Positions 36,188 through 48,610 of a stretch of DNA of 64,000 nucleotides are shown here, in pieces. The notes beneath the pieces are model-generated. The model searched no databases. It saw only the letters and a list, made by a program, of their open reading frames with translations, and was not told the origin of the DNA. The stretch comes from Melastoma dodecandrum. Its lineage: Eukaryota > Streptophyta > Magnoliopsida > Myrtales > Melastomataceae. Where the stretch lies: contig JARUPY010000539.1 in NCBI GenBank assembly GCA_029817715.1, forward strand, positions 7,539,501 to 7,603,500, written 5' to 3'. How positions within the stretch are numbered: the first letter of the stretch is position 1; each line of letters begins with the position of its first letter. A program made the position numbers and the translations under genes.

Positions 36188-36580
36188 TCACTCGGATCTC
36201 TTGAGCCGCTCGAGCCGTTGGTTGAGCTGCTCAATCCGAACCACGAGGTGTGTGACTGAATACAACAGCCAGTAGAACACAAGCGCAGCCGCGATCAGCA
36301 GGGCATTCCTCTGGCTCTTCATCATGGACTTCTCATGACGGAGGTGCTCGGTTGGCGTGCACGAGCCGCCCTCGCACTTCGGCATGGTCTCGTACTTCCA
36401 ATAGATGTCCATGAGGAGGAAGAGGCAGAACGGTACCACCGATAAGAACGGTTTGATGAGGCTGCGGGTGACGGCGATCAGGCCCTTCCTGAGGCCGTCG
36501 AGGCCAGGTAGGGTTAGTAGGAGGACCATGATAGCCTCGGCCCCGGCGGCGTAGCCCAGCATCACCCATTCAAGAGCCAT
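36188..36580 (-). CDS. BAP31-like ER membrane protein
   Basis: A single exon of 130 codons begins MALEWVMLGYAAGAEAIMV. Three hydrophobic segments are seen at about residues 4-24, 42-62 and 93-113. A basic region and a short coiled-coil-like end (VVRIEQLNQRLERLKRSE) follow. Length, the PFLSVVPFCLFLLMDIYWKYE block and SQRNALLIAAALVFYWLLY match the short plant BAP29/BAP31-like proteins, which sit in the endoplasmic reticulum and are thought to act as cargo or quality-control chaperones. The plant proteins lack the long cytosolic death-effector part of animal BAP31. The ATG is at 36578-36580 and the stop at 36188-36190. The gene appears intact. Confidence 0.9.
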   Translation of the reverse strand: MALEWVMLGYAAGAEAIMVLLLTLPGLDGLRKGLIAVTRSLIKPFLSVVPFCLFLLMDIYWKYETMPKCEGGSCTPTEHLRHEKSMMKSQRNALLIAAALVFYWLLYSVTHLVVRIEQLNQRLERLKRSE

Positions 36581-37248
36581 AGAGAGGGTTCGATCGGATC
36601 GGCACGGCGGATGTTAGGGATCGGATCTCGACGGCGACGTTAGCTTCGGGAGCAAGGAAGGGCAGATTGGAAGGATCGATCAATGGGGAAATGGACCGGA
36701 AGGCGGTTTCTGGGTTCCCCCGGGGGGGTACAGGGGGTCGGGACTGGAGGGACAAGTGGATGCAGGAGGTGGGTTCTGTATGTTGGGCCGGGCTTGAGAT
36801 TTGTGAGGATTATTGGGCCGGTAAGACTCTCGGACGACCAGGCCCAACTGGTTCGTATCCAGCTATTAGTAGTGAAGAAGAGTTTCTAGGAGGGTTGTGC
36901 CCGTGCTCGGATGCCGCGCGCCACTCACGTAGCATATGGAGCTGCTGTGATCGTCACTCTACAAAATCCATGGAGTCCGCAGGAAGGTAGGGTGCAACTC
37001 TCGTCAGCGCTATTCAGTAATACTCGGTCCGGATTTTCCTTTATGCGAGTGAAACACTGATATTTTCTAGTGAAACACTGATATTTTCTCGTGTTGATAT
37101 CACTAATTTTCCTTCTCAACTCAAGTTTACATGGATAAAAGTCGTCCTAGTCGTCATCGTCCTCAAGAGCAACAATTTCAGCCACAGGTATAACATATGG
37201 ATATCATCATATACATAATGGCACGTCACGTGTATCGAATTGGTCTTC
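36581..37248. other. Upstream region of the BAP31-like gene and 3' flank of UEV1
   Basis: It is GC-rich next to the BAP31-like ATG. A direct repeat of about 18 bp (GTGAAACACTGATATTTTCT) lies near 37048-37087. The piece nearest 37249 is the probable UEV1 3' UTR. Confidence 0.5.
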
Positions 37249-39084
37249 TCACATGACACAACACCTCAAGACTAGTCCCTTAGGATCCGTCCTCCCCTCT
37301 TCATTTCCTGATAACATAACCCCGTATTGCATGAGGAACCAGAAAACGACCGAAACTACTACACGAATCAATCTAAGAACCAGTAATGAGCTCGGATGAA
37401 AAAGAAGTTCTAACCTTCAGGAGGTTGAGCCAGTTTCCTATTGTGAGGAGACATCATTTCCTTCTTAAGCTGCAATAAGATGTCTTCCATCGTGTGCTCT
37501 CTTTGCCAGCTACCAAGCATGGGGAAAAGACTCGGTTCGACCTGGGGAACAACCAAAAATCTGAGTTAACTATTTACTAATCACAAAGAAGAAGATGCTT
37601 GAGAGGGTGAACTCACATACCATGCCTGTTTCCTGATTGACACTAGTCATGTTTATGCGAGTTTGGAACCTCACAGTTGGGGGACTGTCGGGGTACTGCT
37701 TTCCACAGAACAACTTCAACTGATAAATGCGCCCTTCATGTACAGTCTGCAAGGTAGTGGTGAGAATCTCAGAACAAAAGAAGTAGACTGGAGCAGTAGA
37801 AATCACACTTCCTCCCTGATAACCTGAAGGCAGTACCATGGCCTGAGAGTCCCGAGAACTATAGTCACAATCTCCGGAAGACAACAACAATTCAAATTCC
37901 CACATGTAGCCAGAACAAGATCAACACTCTACCACCCTTGCGCTGTTACTGGCTCCTGTGATATTTTTATGTGATTAACTCAACAGATTGCTCTTAGTCC
38001 CAGTTAAACAAGCTTTGACATTCCGTCAACGGGAGCTATGCACGTCTCTGTTTATATTATCTAACCTTTTCAGGTATCTTGTACATTGAGAAGAAAATGG
38101 TATAATTATTTCGGTACTAGATCTATCAGCCATCGACTAATTTCTGGGGATAACATAGTTGCTTAAGCTACAACAGCTTATGAACATAGGCAACATCAAA
38201 TTATTGCCCACGACATCCCATTTGTCAACGAGAAGATTGACAAATGAACATAGGCAAACTCCAAGAAGATTGTCTTACGTTAGGAGGTCCGATAATCGTC
38301 CCAGTCCACGATTGCATAAATATGTCATCGGCATCATCCATCCCATAGCTAACAGTGCCATCTCCGATTCCCTTTTCTCCTCGCTCAAGCTCTTCAAGAA
38401 GCCTGAAATTTCTAGGAACTGCAAGGCATTTCACGATTACTGTCCACATCCCACAAATCACAAGGCAGAAATAATTAACCGAGCTTTATCATCAAGCCAA
38501 CATTTGAAGGATCTCAAAATTAATTGTACATGTTGAACCAGCATAACCAACATTTGAGGTAAATACATTGTATAAATCTTACGTTTACCAGGAAAAGAAA
38601 CGATCTGGGGGCAATTACAAGCAACTGCAACTTCAATGGTAAGGCCAAAAAGGGATACAAACCGATTCACCAAGATAATTTCCTACAACAAGACAACCCA
38701 CGAACAAACATGATCGTTATTGATCATATTATTCCTCCGGAGAATGCAGCCACCCGATATTCCGGCAGCATCACTGCTGAAGCAAGAAAAACGAAACTTT
38801 GCTGCCAAATATCCAGCACCCACTCGACTCAACCCTAATTCGAGATAAAGAAAAAAAACACCAAATCCTAAACATAACTGCTGAAAGACAACCCCACAAG
38901 CTACAGCGGACGGAGAACTACGTTCCCGAATCCACCAAGCGGCTCCTCCCCGGCAAACATCCGACAAAAGGGGGAGGGGAGAGAATATTCTTTTCTCAAT
39001 CGCGAAGGAAGGAATTGAGAATCATAGACGACGAGGGGAGGGAGAGGAGCTCTCACCGACAACGCGCGATTCCTCGGAGCCCAT
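37249..39084 (-). CDS. UEV1: Ubiquitin-conjugating enzyme E2 variant, UEV1/MMS2 type, with CaaX-like end
   Basis: Five exons join in frame to 159 residues: 39057-39084, 38279-38418, 37621-37746, 37415-37541 and 37249-37307, all with GT-AG introns. The protein starts [20 protein letters not shown], contains [48 protein letters not shown] and [18 protein letters not shown]. The position of the catalytic cysteine of true E2 enzymes is not occupied by cysteine, as in UEV proteins. These pair with UBC13 to build Lys63-linked ubiquitin chains in DNA-damage tolerance and signalling. The last exon encodes [19 protein letters not shown]. The terminal CCVM is a candidate prenylation (CaaX) box, as in Arabidopsis UEV1A/B-type members. 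Without that splice the frame would stop right after PPEG at 37410-37412. Confidence 0.92.
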
Positions 39085-39967
39085 TTTGGGTTTCCGGGCG
39101 GCGCTGAGCTACCGGGGGAAGGAGGGGGGTTCCAACTCGAGGTCAGGGACGAGACGAACGAACGGACAGGTGGAGGAGTAGCGACGACGAGACACTGTCT
39201 AAATATGGTGGGTTTTGTCCTAAAACCGACAACCCAACAACCATAACTGATTTAACAAACTAGCCCACTTAGAAGAGCCCATGGAGTTCCTTCCATTCGT
39301 CCAGCAAACCATCCAGCCCGAATCCCGGGATACATTCCCCACGGCAATAAGGCCCAGTTTAAAGCTCGGAGTCTTCATCTCTGAGCGATGATGGCATCCT
39401 TCGACAAGATCCAATTTATTCTCTTCGAGAGATCCCTCATGACGTCTGTTACGACTGACTTCTTCTGGATACGGAAGGTGATCGCCGGTTCGGTTAAGCT
39501 TCAGGACGCCTTCCTGAGGATGGACTCATTGCCGGTATTTTTGGTAGGGAAGTGTTCCAAGGCGAGATTGCACAGAGGGCGATTACTGTCCGGAAAGTGG
39601 CGAGTTTCGTTCGTGGTCCCGAGATGGGCTTTCAGAGACAGGGACTTCAGACTGCTCAGCTCGTGTCTCTGCAGTTTTGATGCATCGGTTTCAAGGAGTA
39701 AGCGCTGCAAGCAGATGTCCCTCAGCCACATCTGATCCCAACTACTTTTACCTGTTAAGTCAAAAAGAGGCTCACATGATACTCTCACATGTACCAATAT
39801 ACTCACTTTATTCAAGGTCTATATCATATTTCGTCACAATTCATGGTCCCACCTATATTACCATCCATGGTAAAATTTCACATGAAATTAATGGACCCCT
39901 AGAGGCTATAAATAGAGGTCAAGAGGGTAAGGAGCACATTTGTTTAAGGAAGCTCTAAAGCATTCTT
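39085..39967. other. UEV1 upstream region and unassigned sequence
   Basis: The UEV1 promoter and leader lie next to 39085. An unrecognised 60-codon plus-strand frame (39498-39680, with EDGLIAGIFGREVFQGEI) looks exon-like because a CAG precedes it. A TATAAATA at about 39908 sits in sequence that resembles an LTR promoter, but no LTR limits could be set. Confidence 0.4.
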
Positions 39968-40090
39968 TGTAAGAAATACGCATCCAATCTAGATCACCAT
40001 AATCGAATTTAGGATACGAAAAGTACGAAAAATAGAATTACGTACCTGGCGTTAACATACCTCTATCTGCAAAACACAGGGTGAAATATA
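39968..40090 (-). repeat. LTR edge homologous to 52032-52200
   Basis: It starts TGTAAGAAATA and shares ACGAAAAGTACGAAAAATAG and TTACGTACCTGGCGTTAACA with 52032-52130. It then matches CTGTAAAACACAG-type sequence after a gap. Homology fades after about 40090. Confidence 0.6.
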
Positions 40091-40972
40091 TTATCAAGCA
40101 TCTCTGTAATATTAATGCTCAACCGAGGCCAGAGCAAACACTTTGTAACCTTGTACCTCAGTAAAACTAGAGAAACCATACTTTTATGCTTTTAATAAGC
40201 GGGATGAAATAAACTCAGCACTACTGCTCTGTATGTCTCAAAATATGAATATCGCGAGAACCTTTATGGGTATCATACAAGACATACAAACGACATAACC
40301 GTCATGCTCAAGATAGACACCAGATCTTGATATTTTTAACAATATGTACATGATAAATAAGATAGTCATGACAATTATCAAAGCCAATAACCCACATGTA
40401 CAAAGCATGTGTCCACTGTCAAATAATTGTGTCTATAAAATAAGACAGGAATGTAAGGCTTCCACTAACCAAGTAAATTAAAATAATAAACCACGTACAA
40501 TAATAATAAAATCCAAATGGACTTCAAGTGGCATTCCCCTTGGTTAGAAAATAACCGATACCACACCATCAACAATTGCAGCACTTAAAAAATCAACACC
40601 ATATATCCTTATAAGAAGGACAATGCTCTAATGAGTATCAATAATAACTCTAATTAATCAAAACGATCAAATGATTAAATTGGTGAGGTCCCACTCATCT
40701 AATATTTCATCATAAATTCAAGATCTTCTATAAATTTATTAAAACACGATTAGTCAAGACTTTCAATATTTGTTTAAGTTACCAAAAAGCTCTAAGCAGA
40801 TATTACAAACTTTACAACATATATCATGTAAATAAACTCCACAGATCGCAACAAGCGAGTTGCTTTGGCGACCAAACACCTGTATTATCATGTGAAATCT
40901 TCCAACCCTGGGATATTTATTAAACCTTCCCACTCAACTCGATAATCGAGTTGAATATTAGAGTACGTGCAC

Positions 40973-43900
40973 TAGGGGTGTGCGTTCGGTATTTCGGTAT
41001 TCCGAAATACCGAATTTCAAATACCTAAAAATTTTGGATTGCGATCCCGATCCCGAATTTAAAATTCGGTATTCGGTATTTCGGTAAATTCCGAATACCA
41101 AATTTTTTTCCTTCCCTTGGTAATGCAACCAAGTGAACTAATAATCAACAATATTCGGATTTTCATTAAACAACAATAAGACGACATTGAATCCACGTTC
41201 GAATAAGAAAAAGGGAGTTTTGATACTTTAATCCAACAATACTAGGCAAATCACGACGCATTTTCTTCATGTCCATCCATCAAGCGATGTTGTAGCAGAT
41301 GAAGAACGTTAGCAAGAGGTGTAAAAATATAAGCAGTTCAATAGGCAGCGCACGAGATAAATACCACAATGTCGACATCCGCACCACTTATGTGTTTGTA
41401 GTAGAACAAGGTCCCCTTGATTGTGAATCCATAAATAGTGCTGTCATTTCTAAAAAATGATCGAAATCTATAAATATTAATATATAAATAATATTAATTT
41501 TGTACAATCTAAATATCTTACCATCATCAAATTTCTCTTGTTCCAATGGGTCTTCTTCAATTCCTTCTTGTATATTTGATCCACGAAACCAATCTTGAGT
41601 ACATAAAAGAGCCTCCACACTCCTAGGCCCCAAAGAACTACGAAATGCATCAAGGATACGTCCACCTATTAAGTATAAGAAAATATTATGAGAAAAAATA
41701 TGATAATAAAGAATCAATGTACAATAAGATAAATATGAACAATGACCTGTACTAAATGCAGATTCCGATGTGACGGTAGAGATAGGCATGGCCAAAACAT
41801 CACGAATAATTTGAGACACGACTGGAAATCTTGGAGCATTGACTTTCCAGAAAGCAGGAATGTCAAATTTCACACTGCTCTTAATCACTTCTCTATCTTC
41901 AGCCAAATATTTTTGTAACTCCGACTTGCCATCTCCACCCCTTCCATCTTTCTTTCTTTTGTCAAAACGTTCTAATCTTTCCAACATTTTCAATTCAGTA
42001 TGTAGCATAGAATCTAATTCCAAGTACTTTCTGCTGCTTTGATCAGAGTTCAAATCACTATCAATAGTATCATCTCCATGTTCAGCCACCCATCTCTTCT
42101 TGTAGTCATCAAACAATGCATTCAAAGTATCTTTCACTTTTCCAATCAATGCATTGGCTTTATCACCACCATACATATCATTTAAACAAAATTCCAAGTA
42201 TTCCATCTTTGAACAAGGATCAAAGACAATTGAAATGAACAACAACATATTCATCTTTTCAATATTTCCCCAATATTTCTCATACTTGCATTTCATATTG
42301 ATAGTCATTGTAGCCATTTCCAGATCGGTGGACATTTCCCATTCTTTCAAACACTCATCAAGAGTCACCATCTCATGGAAAAAACAATTGGAAGTAACGA
42401 ACTTTGATGCAGAAACTTTCAAAGTAAGTTCATAAAATTGCTTGAAAAGTTGGACTAGTCTTCGAACATTGTCCCAATCCAATGAGTTCGGGACCATGCA
42501 TATCCCATCTTCATTTTCGAGATCACTTCTTAAACATGCAATCTCATCATCATATCTCACAAATGCTTTCTCATACCTAAGTGCAGTACTCAATATCAGA
42601 TAAGTAGAATTCCATCTAGTTGGAACATCTAGAACCAAAGCACACTTACTTTCAATATTTTCTGCTTCAATGCATTCTTCGAACTTTGCTCTTCTTTGAT
42701 AAGATCCCCTAATATAATTCACCATCTCCCTAACTCGTTTCACGGAATCAGAAATCAATCTTAACCCATCCTTGACAATCAAGTTGATAATATGAGCAAC
42801 ACACCTCACGTGAATTAAATCACACTTCAAAACACTTCCAATCTTGTTGCAATATTTATCTTTCAGAAAGCGGACAACAACATTATTTGAACTGGCATTG
42901 TCCACCGTTATAGTAAAAATATTCTCCAATCCCCAATCTCGCAAGCATTTGTCAATAGCAAGTCCAATATCTTTCCCTTATGGGAAGAAACTTTACTGAA
43001 ACTTATGACCCGTTTATGTAAAACCCAATTCTCATCAATGAAATGCGCAGTCAAACACATGTAGTTATCACTTTGTGCTAAGGAAGTCCATGTATCAGTT
43101 GTCAAACAAACTCTTTGCTTTGAGTTTATGAAATATCAATACAATCACGTTGAATTGTCCATCTTAAAGGTACTTTAAAATTTGGACTCACAATGGACAT
43201 AAATTCAATAAACTCAGGGCGAGAGACGAATCTGAATGGCAACTCAGTTGTTATAATCAACTTAGCTAAAGACTTTCGGATTGTTTCGGGATCGCACCTG
43301 AGATTAGTTATAGTATTTCCACTAAGATCGCCCGCTGGTTTTAATACAAGAATACTTTGAGTTGTATCAGCTCGCTGAATCCTTCCTTTGCATGCTTTAC
43401 AATGACTTTTCAGCCCAGAAGTTCCATTTTTTGATGTATCAGCTCGTAATTCCGCTCTGCAAAACTTACATCTAGCCATCATGTCACCATCTTGAGTTTG
43501 AAACCTCTCATAATCACCCCAAAAGGCTGACCGTGGGGCCATTTGTTTTCTTTTTTTACTAGATGTTGCCGTTGAATCCGATTGACTTGATGGTGGTATT
43601 GGCGGAATCGATGGAACACTTCCTTCTCCTGTCATTTGTGTGTTACTGAAAAAAAAATAGATAGAGTCAAAGGAGGTAAATAGAGAAAGACCCTCCATCA
43701 ATCAGGCCCCACCAAACTCACAACTAATCAAACTGACAAAAACCCAATACGCACATCTGGTCAATAGAATCCACCCAATTAACCACGCACGTCATAAAAC
43801 AACAACCCCAGTAAGCTTCTATGCAAGATAAGCAGGCAAGGCATCAAAAGGCAAGAACTTGACTCTACGATGTTGAGAACCCACAAATCACCAGACAAAC

Positions 43901-44529
43901 AATCGTTGAAACCAATCCCAACAGGTAAACAGACAGGCGAATGAAGTGAGGGGGGAGGAGTAGCCACGCCAGAGATAAAAAAATCAAAATACCTTCGGGA
44001 TTTCACCACAAGTTGAGAACTTGAACAAGACCCACGATTCCCCGAAACACAAAAAAGGGGCGAGGCAAGGAACTTCCGACAACTACCTCGTCCTAAAATT
44101 ACTTTCTTTTGCTGCCGCTGTGAAGCCCTAATTATATTTCTTTTTACTTGTCGGTACTGTTTGCCTATTTCTCTTTCTTTCTTTTTAATTCCCGTGGGTC
44201 TTTTCCAATTTTCTTTTTTTCTTTTACCAATTTATTGAGAGTTTAGGAGGTGGAGGATTGGGGAAATGGAAGAAGAAGAGGCACTGATCTGACAGCCCAT
44301 GGATTTTGTTAACTTAGGCCCATATTTCATTTTAGAAATTCGGTATTAATTCGGTATTCGGTAAATACCGAATTTCTACTTTTCGATCCCGATCCCAATA
44401 CCGAATACCATTTTAACAAAAACTTACTTCTAATCCCAATCTCAAATACCGAAATACCGATCCTGAATTCCCAAAATTTTAAAAATTCGGGATTGGAATC
44501 GGTATCCCGATTTTTTTTGCTCTCCCCTA
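40973..44529 (-). mobile_element. hAT transposon with recognisable ends and defective transposase
   Basis: The left end is TAGGGGTGTGC and the reverse complement of the right end TAGGGGAGAGC. The flanking 8-bp sites are ACGTGCAC (40965-40972) and ACGTGCGC (44530-44537), one mismatch. Both ends carry many copies of TTCGGTATT/AATACCGAA in both directions, typical hAT subterminal repeats. The 3557-bp element carries a transposase gene on the minus strand. The mismatch in the duplication suggests moderate age. Confidence 0.88.
41388..43635 (-). pseudogene. hAT transposase, two frameshifts
   Basis: From the ATG at 43635 the protein has a BED zinc finger (CKFCRAELRADTSKNGTSGLKSH) and continues to about 43132. 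There a frameshift is needed to reach RVCLTTDTWTSLAQSDNY. A second shift at about 42978 is needed to pass into DIGLAIDKCLRDWGLENIFT, followed by VDNASSN, the second catalytic Asp region. The main frame then runs through RWNSTYL to the hATC dimerisation domain (PAFWKVNAPRFPVVSQIIRDVLAMPIS, SESAFSTG). The codons from about 41668 to 41747 look like an intron, since SAFSTG joins GRILDAFRSSLGPRSVEALLC across GT...AG. Size and order are those of Ac/Tam3-type plant hAT transposases. The two shifts make it inactive unless they are assembly errors. Confidence 0.88.
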
Positions 44530-44537
44530 ACGTGCGC

Positions 44538-46790
44538 CCTCCGGCCTAACACGCGCGTGGCGGTTCGGACGACCTGATGATCCAGGTCCGTTCCCCCAAG
44601 GCCCAATCTGGTCAGCATCGCGACTCGAGCGTCGGACGCTGCGGAAGGAAATAGGGTTGGGTCCTCCCTAGATTTCGAATGGGCTTACAGGGCATTTCGC
44701 CAACCGTCTCCATTTCCGTGAAAGCGGCGGGCGAAAGACTGCATTAAGGCCTCGTTCGTGAATTTTAAGGAGGGCTCATGGAGCGGCTCGTGTCGCCATT
44801 ATCCATCCAAAATGGCTCCGTAAAAGTAGGTGTTGTTTAACCTAGGTAAACTATACGGAGTCGCCACCGACTTAAGTTTGAAAACTGGTTTAAGTCGGAA
44901 AAACCAGAGTGAGTTCGGGGAATCCTAATTACTAACTCTTACATTCTAACATGTGAAAAGGAGGTGGCATTTGCTCTAAAAGATTTGCTTTTGTTTAATG
45001 GGCATTGGACCCGATTCGGGAGTCGGGCCGGACTCATATCAATGTTTTACGGGCGTTGGACCCGAACTCATTTGGTTGTTTAGAAAAACCATCAAACATG
45101 CTGGGCCTACAACACATTTATCCACATCCAATTATTTAGATAAAAGAGACGGGGAAGGGCGGTGACTGCGGGCCTATACACTTAGACTTGCAGCCCGTTA
45201 CAAGTGGATTTGAAAATGTTTTGGGGAGGCCCGCACCTCCCCTTTTTACCTTATATGACGGTTGGGGCCGCTTTATCGTCTTGACATTGCGGTTTTTACA
45301 CACGCGGTTTGATACACACATCTTCAAGTAATCTTCATCTTCAAGATTGTAGAAACTTTCAGAGAATCCTCATCATCACATGTGTATTGTCCATGCAAAG
45401 AAATTTAAACATGTTAGTCAATTCTCATTTAAAAAAATCAAAGAATTGAGTCGGAATTGAAGAAACAAGCGTAAATGGCCACGAAGTCAAGAGGATAAAG
45501 ATCCAACCACACATTAAATAGATAGGTCAATAACAAGCATTTTTGTCAAATATCAACCAAATCTAACGGTGGAATTACAATTTATTCAACCGCGAAGTAA
45601 AACTAGTATGCTGATGCAAACATATCATACACAAGTCTGGAAAATAGACCATAACTTCACTTAGGATCATCTTATCTAAGTGAAATCAAAACCCACAGAT
45701 CCGGATCTTAATGAGAAACTCACATGTATAATTTCATCAAAATCCAACGTGGGATAAGCTTGCTGTCTATAGAAACTGGACAGCTCATATACAAATAAAG
45801 AAAAAATTCATAACTTTTCATTCATTTGTCAAAAAATTTTGAACTTTTGCCAGAAGCTAGCTAACGCAACCAAGATTTGGCATGCCAAATATTAGGAAGA
45901 ATGGACATGTAATATGTTGCCAGCATCACAAAGAATTGTGACCTTCGAACATAACATGTTTCCGCCAAATAGCATTGTAGATCAAGTTTGACCACAATTG
46001 ACCATAGGTCAAATTTGATTAAAATGAAAAGTGCAAACCATAAAAGTTGTAGGTAAGTAAAATATAAAGCTAATGCTCAAGTTATGCCCTGAAAACCGAA
46101 TCAACGTTTCTGTTCATGGACAGAATGCAGCACGACCTTAAACTCACAAAAAGTCAACCAAATAGGCTTCGAATGGACAAGTTCAAAACATAAAAGTTTT
46201 AGAAAATTTGAAGAGGAAGCGATCCCAAGTAGTTTCATGTAATTCCAAGCTACACGGACCGTGTTAGGTCCAATTGAATGCAGCTACTTGCTTCGCGGAT
46301 GCACGAAACAGAGCAGCTTCACTCTTCAACCTTCAACGACCAACAACTTCATGTAAATGCATTCGCTTGGAAAAGTTGTCAATAGAAGAATTGTTTCCCG
46401 TTAAGAAAGGAAGCTGAAGGGCTAAAAATCAACTCATTCCGTGCAATGAGCAAGAAATTATGCATAAAAATGTTAAGCAACGGCAGCAGCGAAGTTCCAG
46501 CACACATATATCTCAAGAATCAATCATAACTCAGGCTATACGTGCTTGATTTAGGCGCATAAGCTAAATATCCTTGGTCCTATTGTCCCGTACGTGGTGG
46601 AGCAGGGAAGAGGGGAAATCGTCTTTGGCGTATATTGTGGGAATCAAGTTTGTTGGGGTTTTTTTTTAGAGAGGTCGCATGTGGTTTGCTTTCTTTTAGA
46701 TGAATTGGATATTTACTGATGGAGTCCCTAGATTTGGCTAGGCATCTCAATTTGGTTGGGACTTGAATGAAAATATGAAAAATCACAACT
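44538..46790. other. Noncoding sequence with dispersed-repeat features
   Basis: The first 300 bases are GC-richer. From about 44860 the sequence contains ACGGAGTCGCCACCGA, a phrase I associate with plant LTR-type repeats. No gene is seen. Confidence 0.4.
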
Positions 46791-47133
46791 TAGTCCTTGG
46801 AGTGTAAAATGGTTTTCAGTTTCATCCAAAATCAAAATTAAACTAAAAAAAGAGTAGAACGAAAAATTTAAAAGTGACATCGTCGCTTAATAAAAATGCA
46901 ACTAGGATATTTCGTGTAACTAATTTTAATTCTAACTCAATTACCTAATCATATTTAGTGATGATATGCATTGATCAAATATTGCTAAACATGTTCAACG
47001 AGTTTTATGAAACCGTAATAATGTTTGATAACCTTTAAAATTTAAAGAACAACGTCGGTTAAGGTTAATCTAAGTCTAATAACATGTTATTAAAACTTGA
47101 TTAAGGGTTAATGGCCAATTTGGGGGATCTACA
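46791..47133 (+). repeat. Direct repeat, copy 1
   Basis: About 343 bp, from TAGTCCTTGGAGT to GGGGGATCTACA. It aligns with 47547-47915 over its whole length with small indels. Confidence 0.85.
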
Positions 47134-47546
47134 GTTTGCTCTTCCTTGCGGGAGAATCTGAGAAGATTTTCTCGCAAAGACATGATAGATACCCCAAATA
47201 GTGTACTTGAGGTATTCTTGGTAGATCTACACATTGGGATCTCATCAAGAAAATGTCAGTAACAAATGCGTCCCCGTGGAATATGGGGGACATGTATGAT
47301 CACGACATTCATGTTATGTTTTATTTTGATAAAACTTATTAAGATTGCTTCTGATCAAGATCAAAGAAGGGCTTCCGACTTCTCTCACGCCTTATTCTCA
47401 TTTATGAAAGTCATTTCAGTTGGATTTTAAATTCCCTTGACTTGGATGCTCATGTACCAGTAGAAGGAGTCTTTGTCTGGGTTGTAATGTGGCTTTGGCA
47501 TAAGGCCTTTAGATTGAAGGTTTAAACTCGTTTGAAAAAATGAGTC

Positions 47547-47915
47547 TAAGTCCCTGGAGTTTAAAAGGTTTTCGGTTTCATCCAAAATCAAAATTAAAAT
47601 AAAAAAAAAGAGTAGAAATACTTAAAAATTCATGAAAAATTTAAAAAGGACCTCGTCACTTAATGAAAATGCAACTAGAATACATTAGTTTCATGTAACT
47701 AACTAATTTTAATTCGAACTCAATTACCTAATCATGTTTAGGGATGGTATGCATTGATTAAATATTGCTAAACATGTTCAACGAGTTTTATGAAACCGTA
47801 ATAATGTTTGATAACCTTTAAATTTAAAGAACACCGTCGGTTAAGGTTAATCTTAGTCTAATCACATGTGAATAAAGCTTGATTAGGGATTAATGGCCAA
47901 TTTGGGGGATCTACA
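47547..47915 (+). repeat. Direct repeat, copy 2
   Basis: About 369 bp, from TAAGTCCCTGGAGT to GGGGGATCTACA. On the minus strand both copies begin TGTAGATCCCCC, so they may be short LTRs, but no matching target duplication was found. Confidence 0.85.
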
Positions 47916-48359
47916 ATTAGAGAAGAAATTCAATATAAATTATTTTCACCCACAGTCACTGCATTACGTTATTGCACTGCATTACTAAATTATCATCATG
48001 TGAAATCTTCCAGTTCTAGGATGCTCGTAAAACCTTGTGTAGTCACAAGCAAACAAAGTGACATACTCAAGAAATTCACATTGATACGTAAGTGCACATT
48101 AAGATTTATCAGTTATACAAGTCAATTCAAGACCTCTAAATCTTTATCATTTTAAGCAAACCAAAAGAGACTGTTTATACATGAACCATTGAGCAACCGA
48201 TAGTATAACGACTATCAAATGGAGATCAACAAAACTGATCTCCTCAGAAATACTCGAAATGCACCAAATGCAAAAACCAGACACCTTTGAATAGAAAGGT
48301 CCCTACATCAGCATACCCAAGTCTCCAAACATACCCTCAATAAGTTTAAAAAAATTTCA

Positions 48360-48610
48360 CCTGTCACTCTAAGCGAGCCACTTTGGCAGCCAAACACTCA
48401 AAGCATAAATATGAGACTTCTCACTTGTTGAGAACACGTGCGATTGTAAGAAATTTTCAGCTATCACTCTGGCTGAGTCACTTTGGCAGCCAAACAACCC
48501 GAGCAAAAATCTAAAGTAACTCACCCGGATGCACGTGCTCATGAAGCACCTCGCTTGTCACTGTAAACGAGCCACTTTGGCAGCCAAATGCTTATAGCAC
48601 AAATACGGAA
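48360..48610 (+). repeat. Three imperfect tandem units of about 90-100 bp
   Basis: The core GAGCCACTTTGGCAGCCAAA occurs near 48374, 48474 (as GAGTCACTT) and 48568. A diverged copy occurs near 40856. Confidence 0.7.

Noticed and set aside
37148..37190. Minus-strand frame ending EIVALEDDDD, considered as the last UEV1 exon
   Set aside because: The exon at 37249-37307 joins in phase and gives the known family end GNEE...CCVM. The 37148 frame lies beyond that stop.
46768..47911. Calling the direct repeats the two LTRs of a TRIM element
   Set aside because: Flanking 5-mers do not match and no primer site was found, so they are listed only as repeats.
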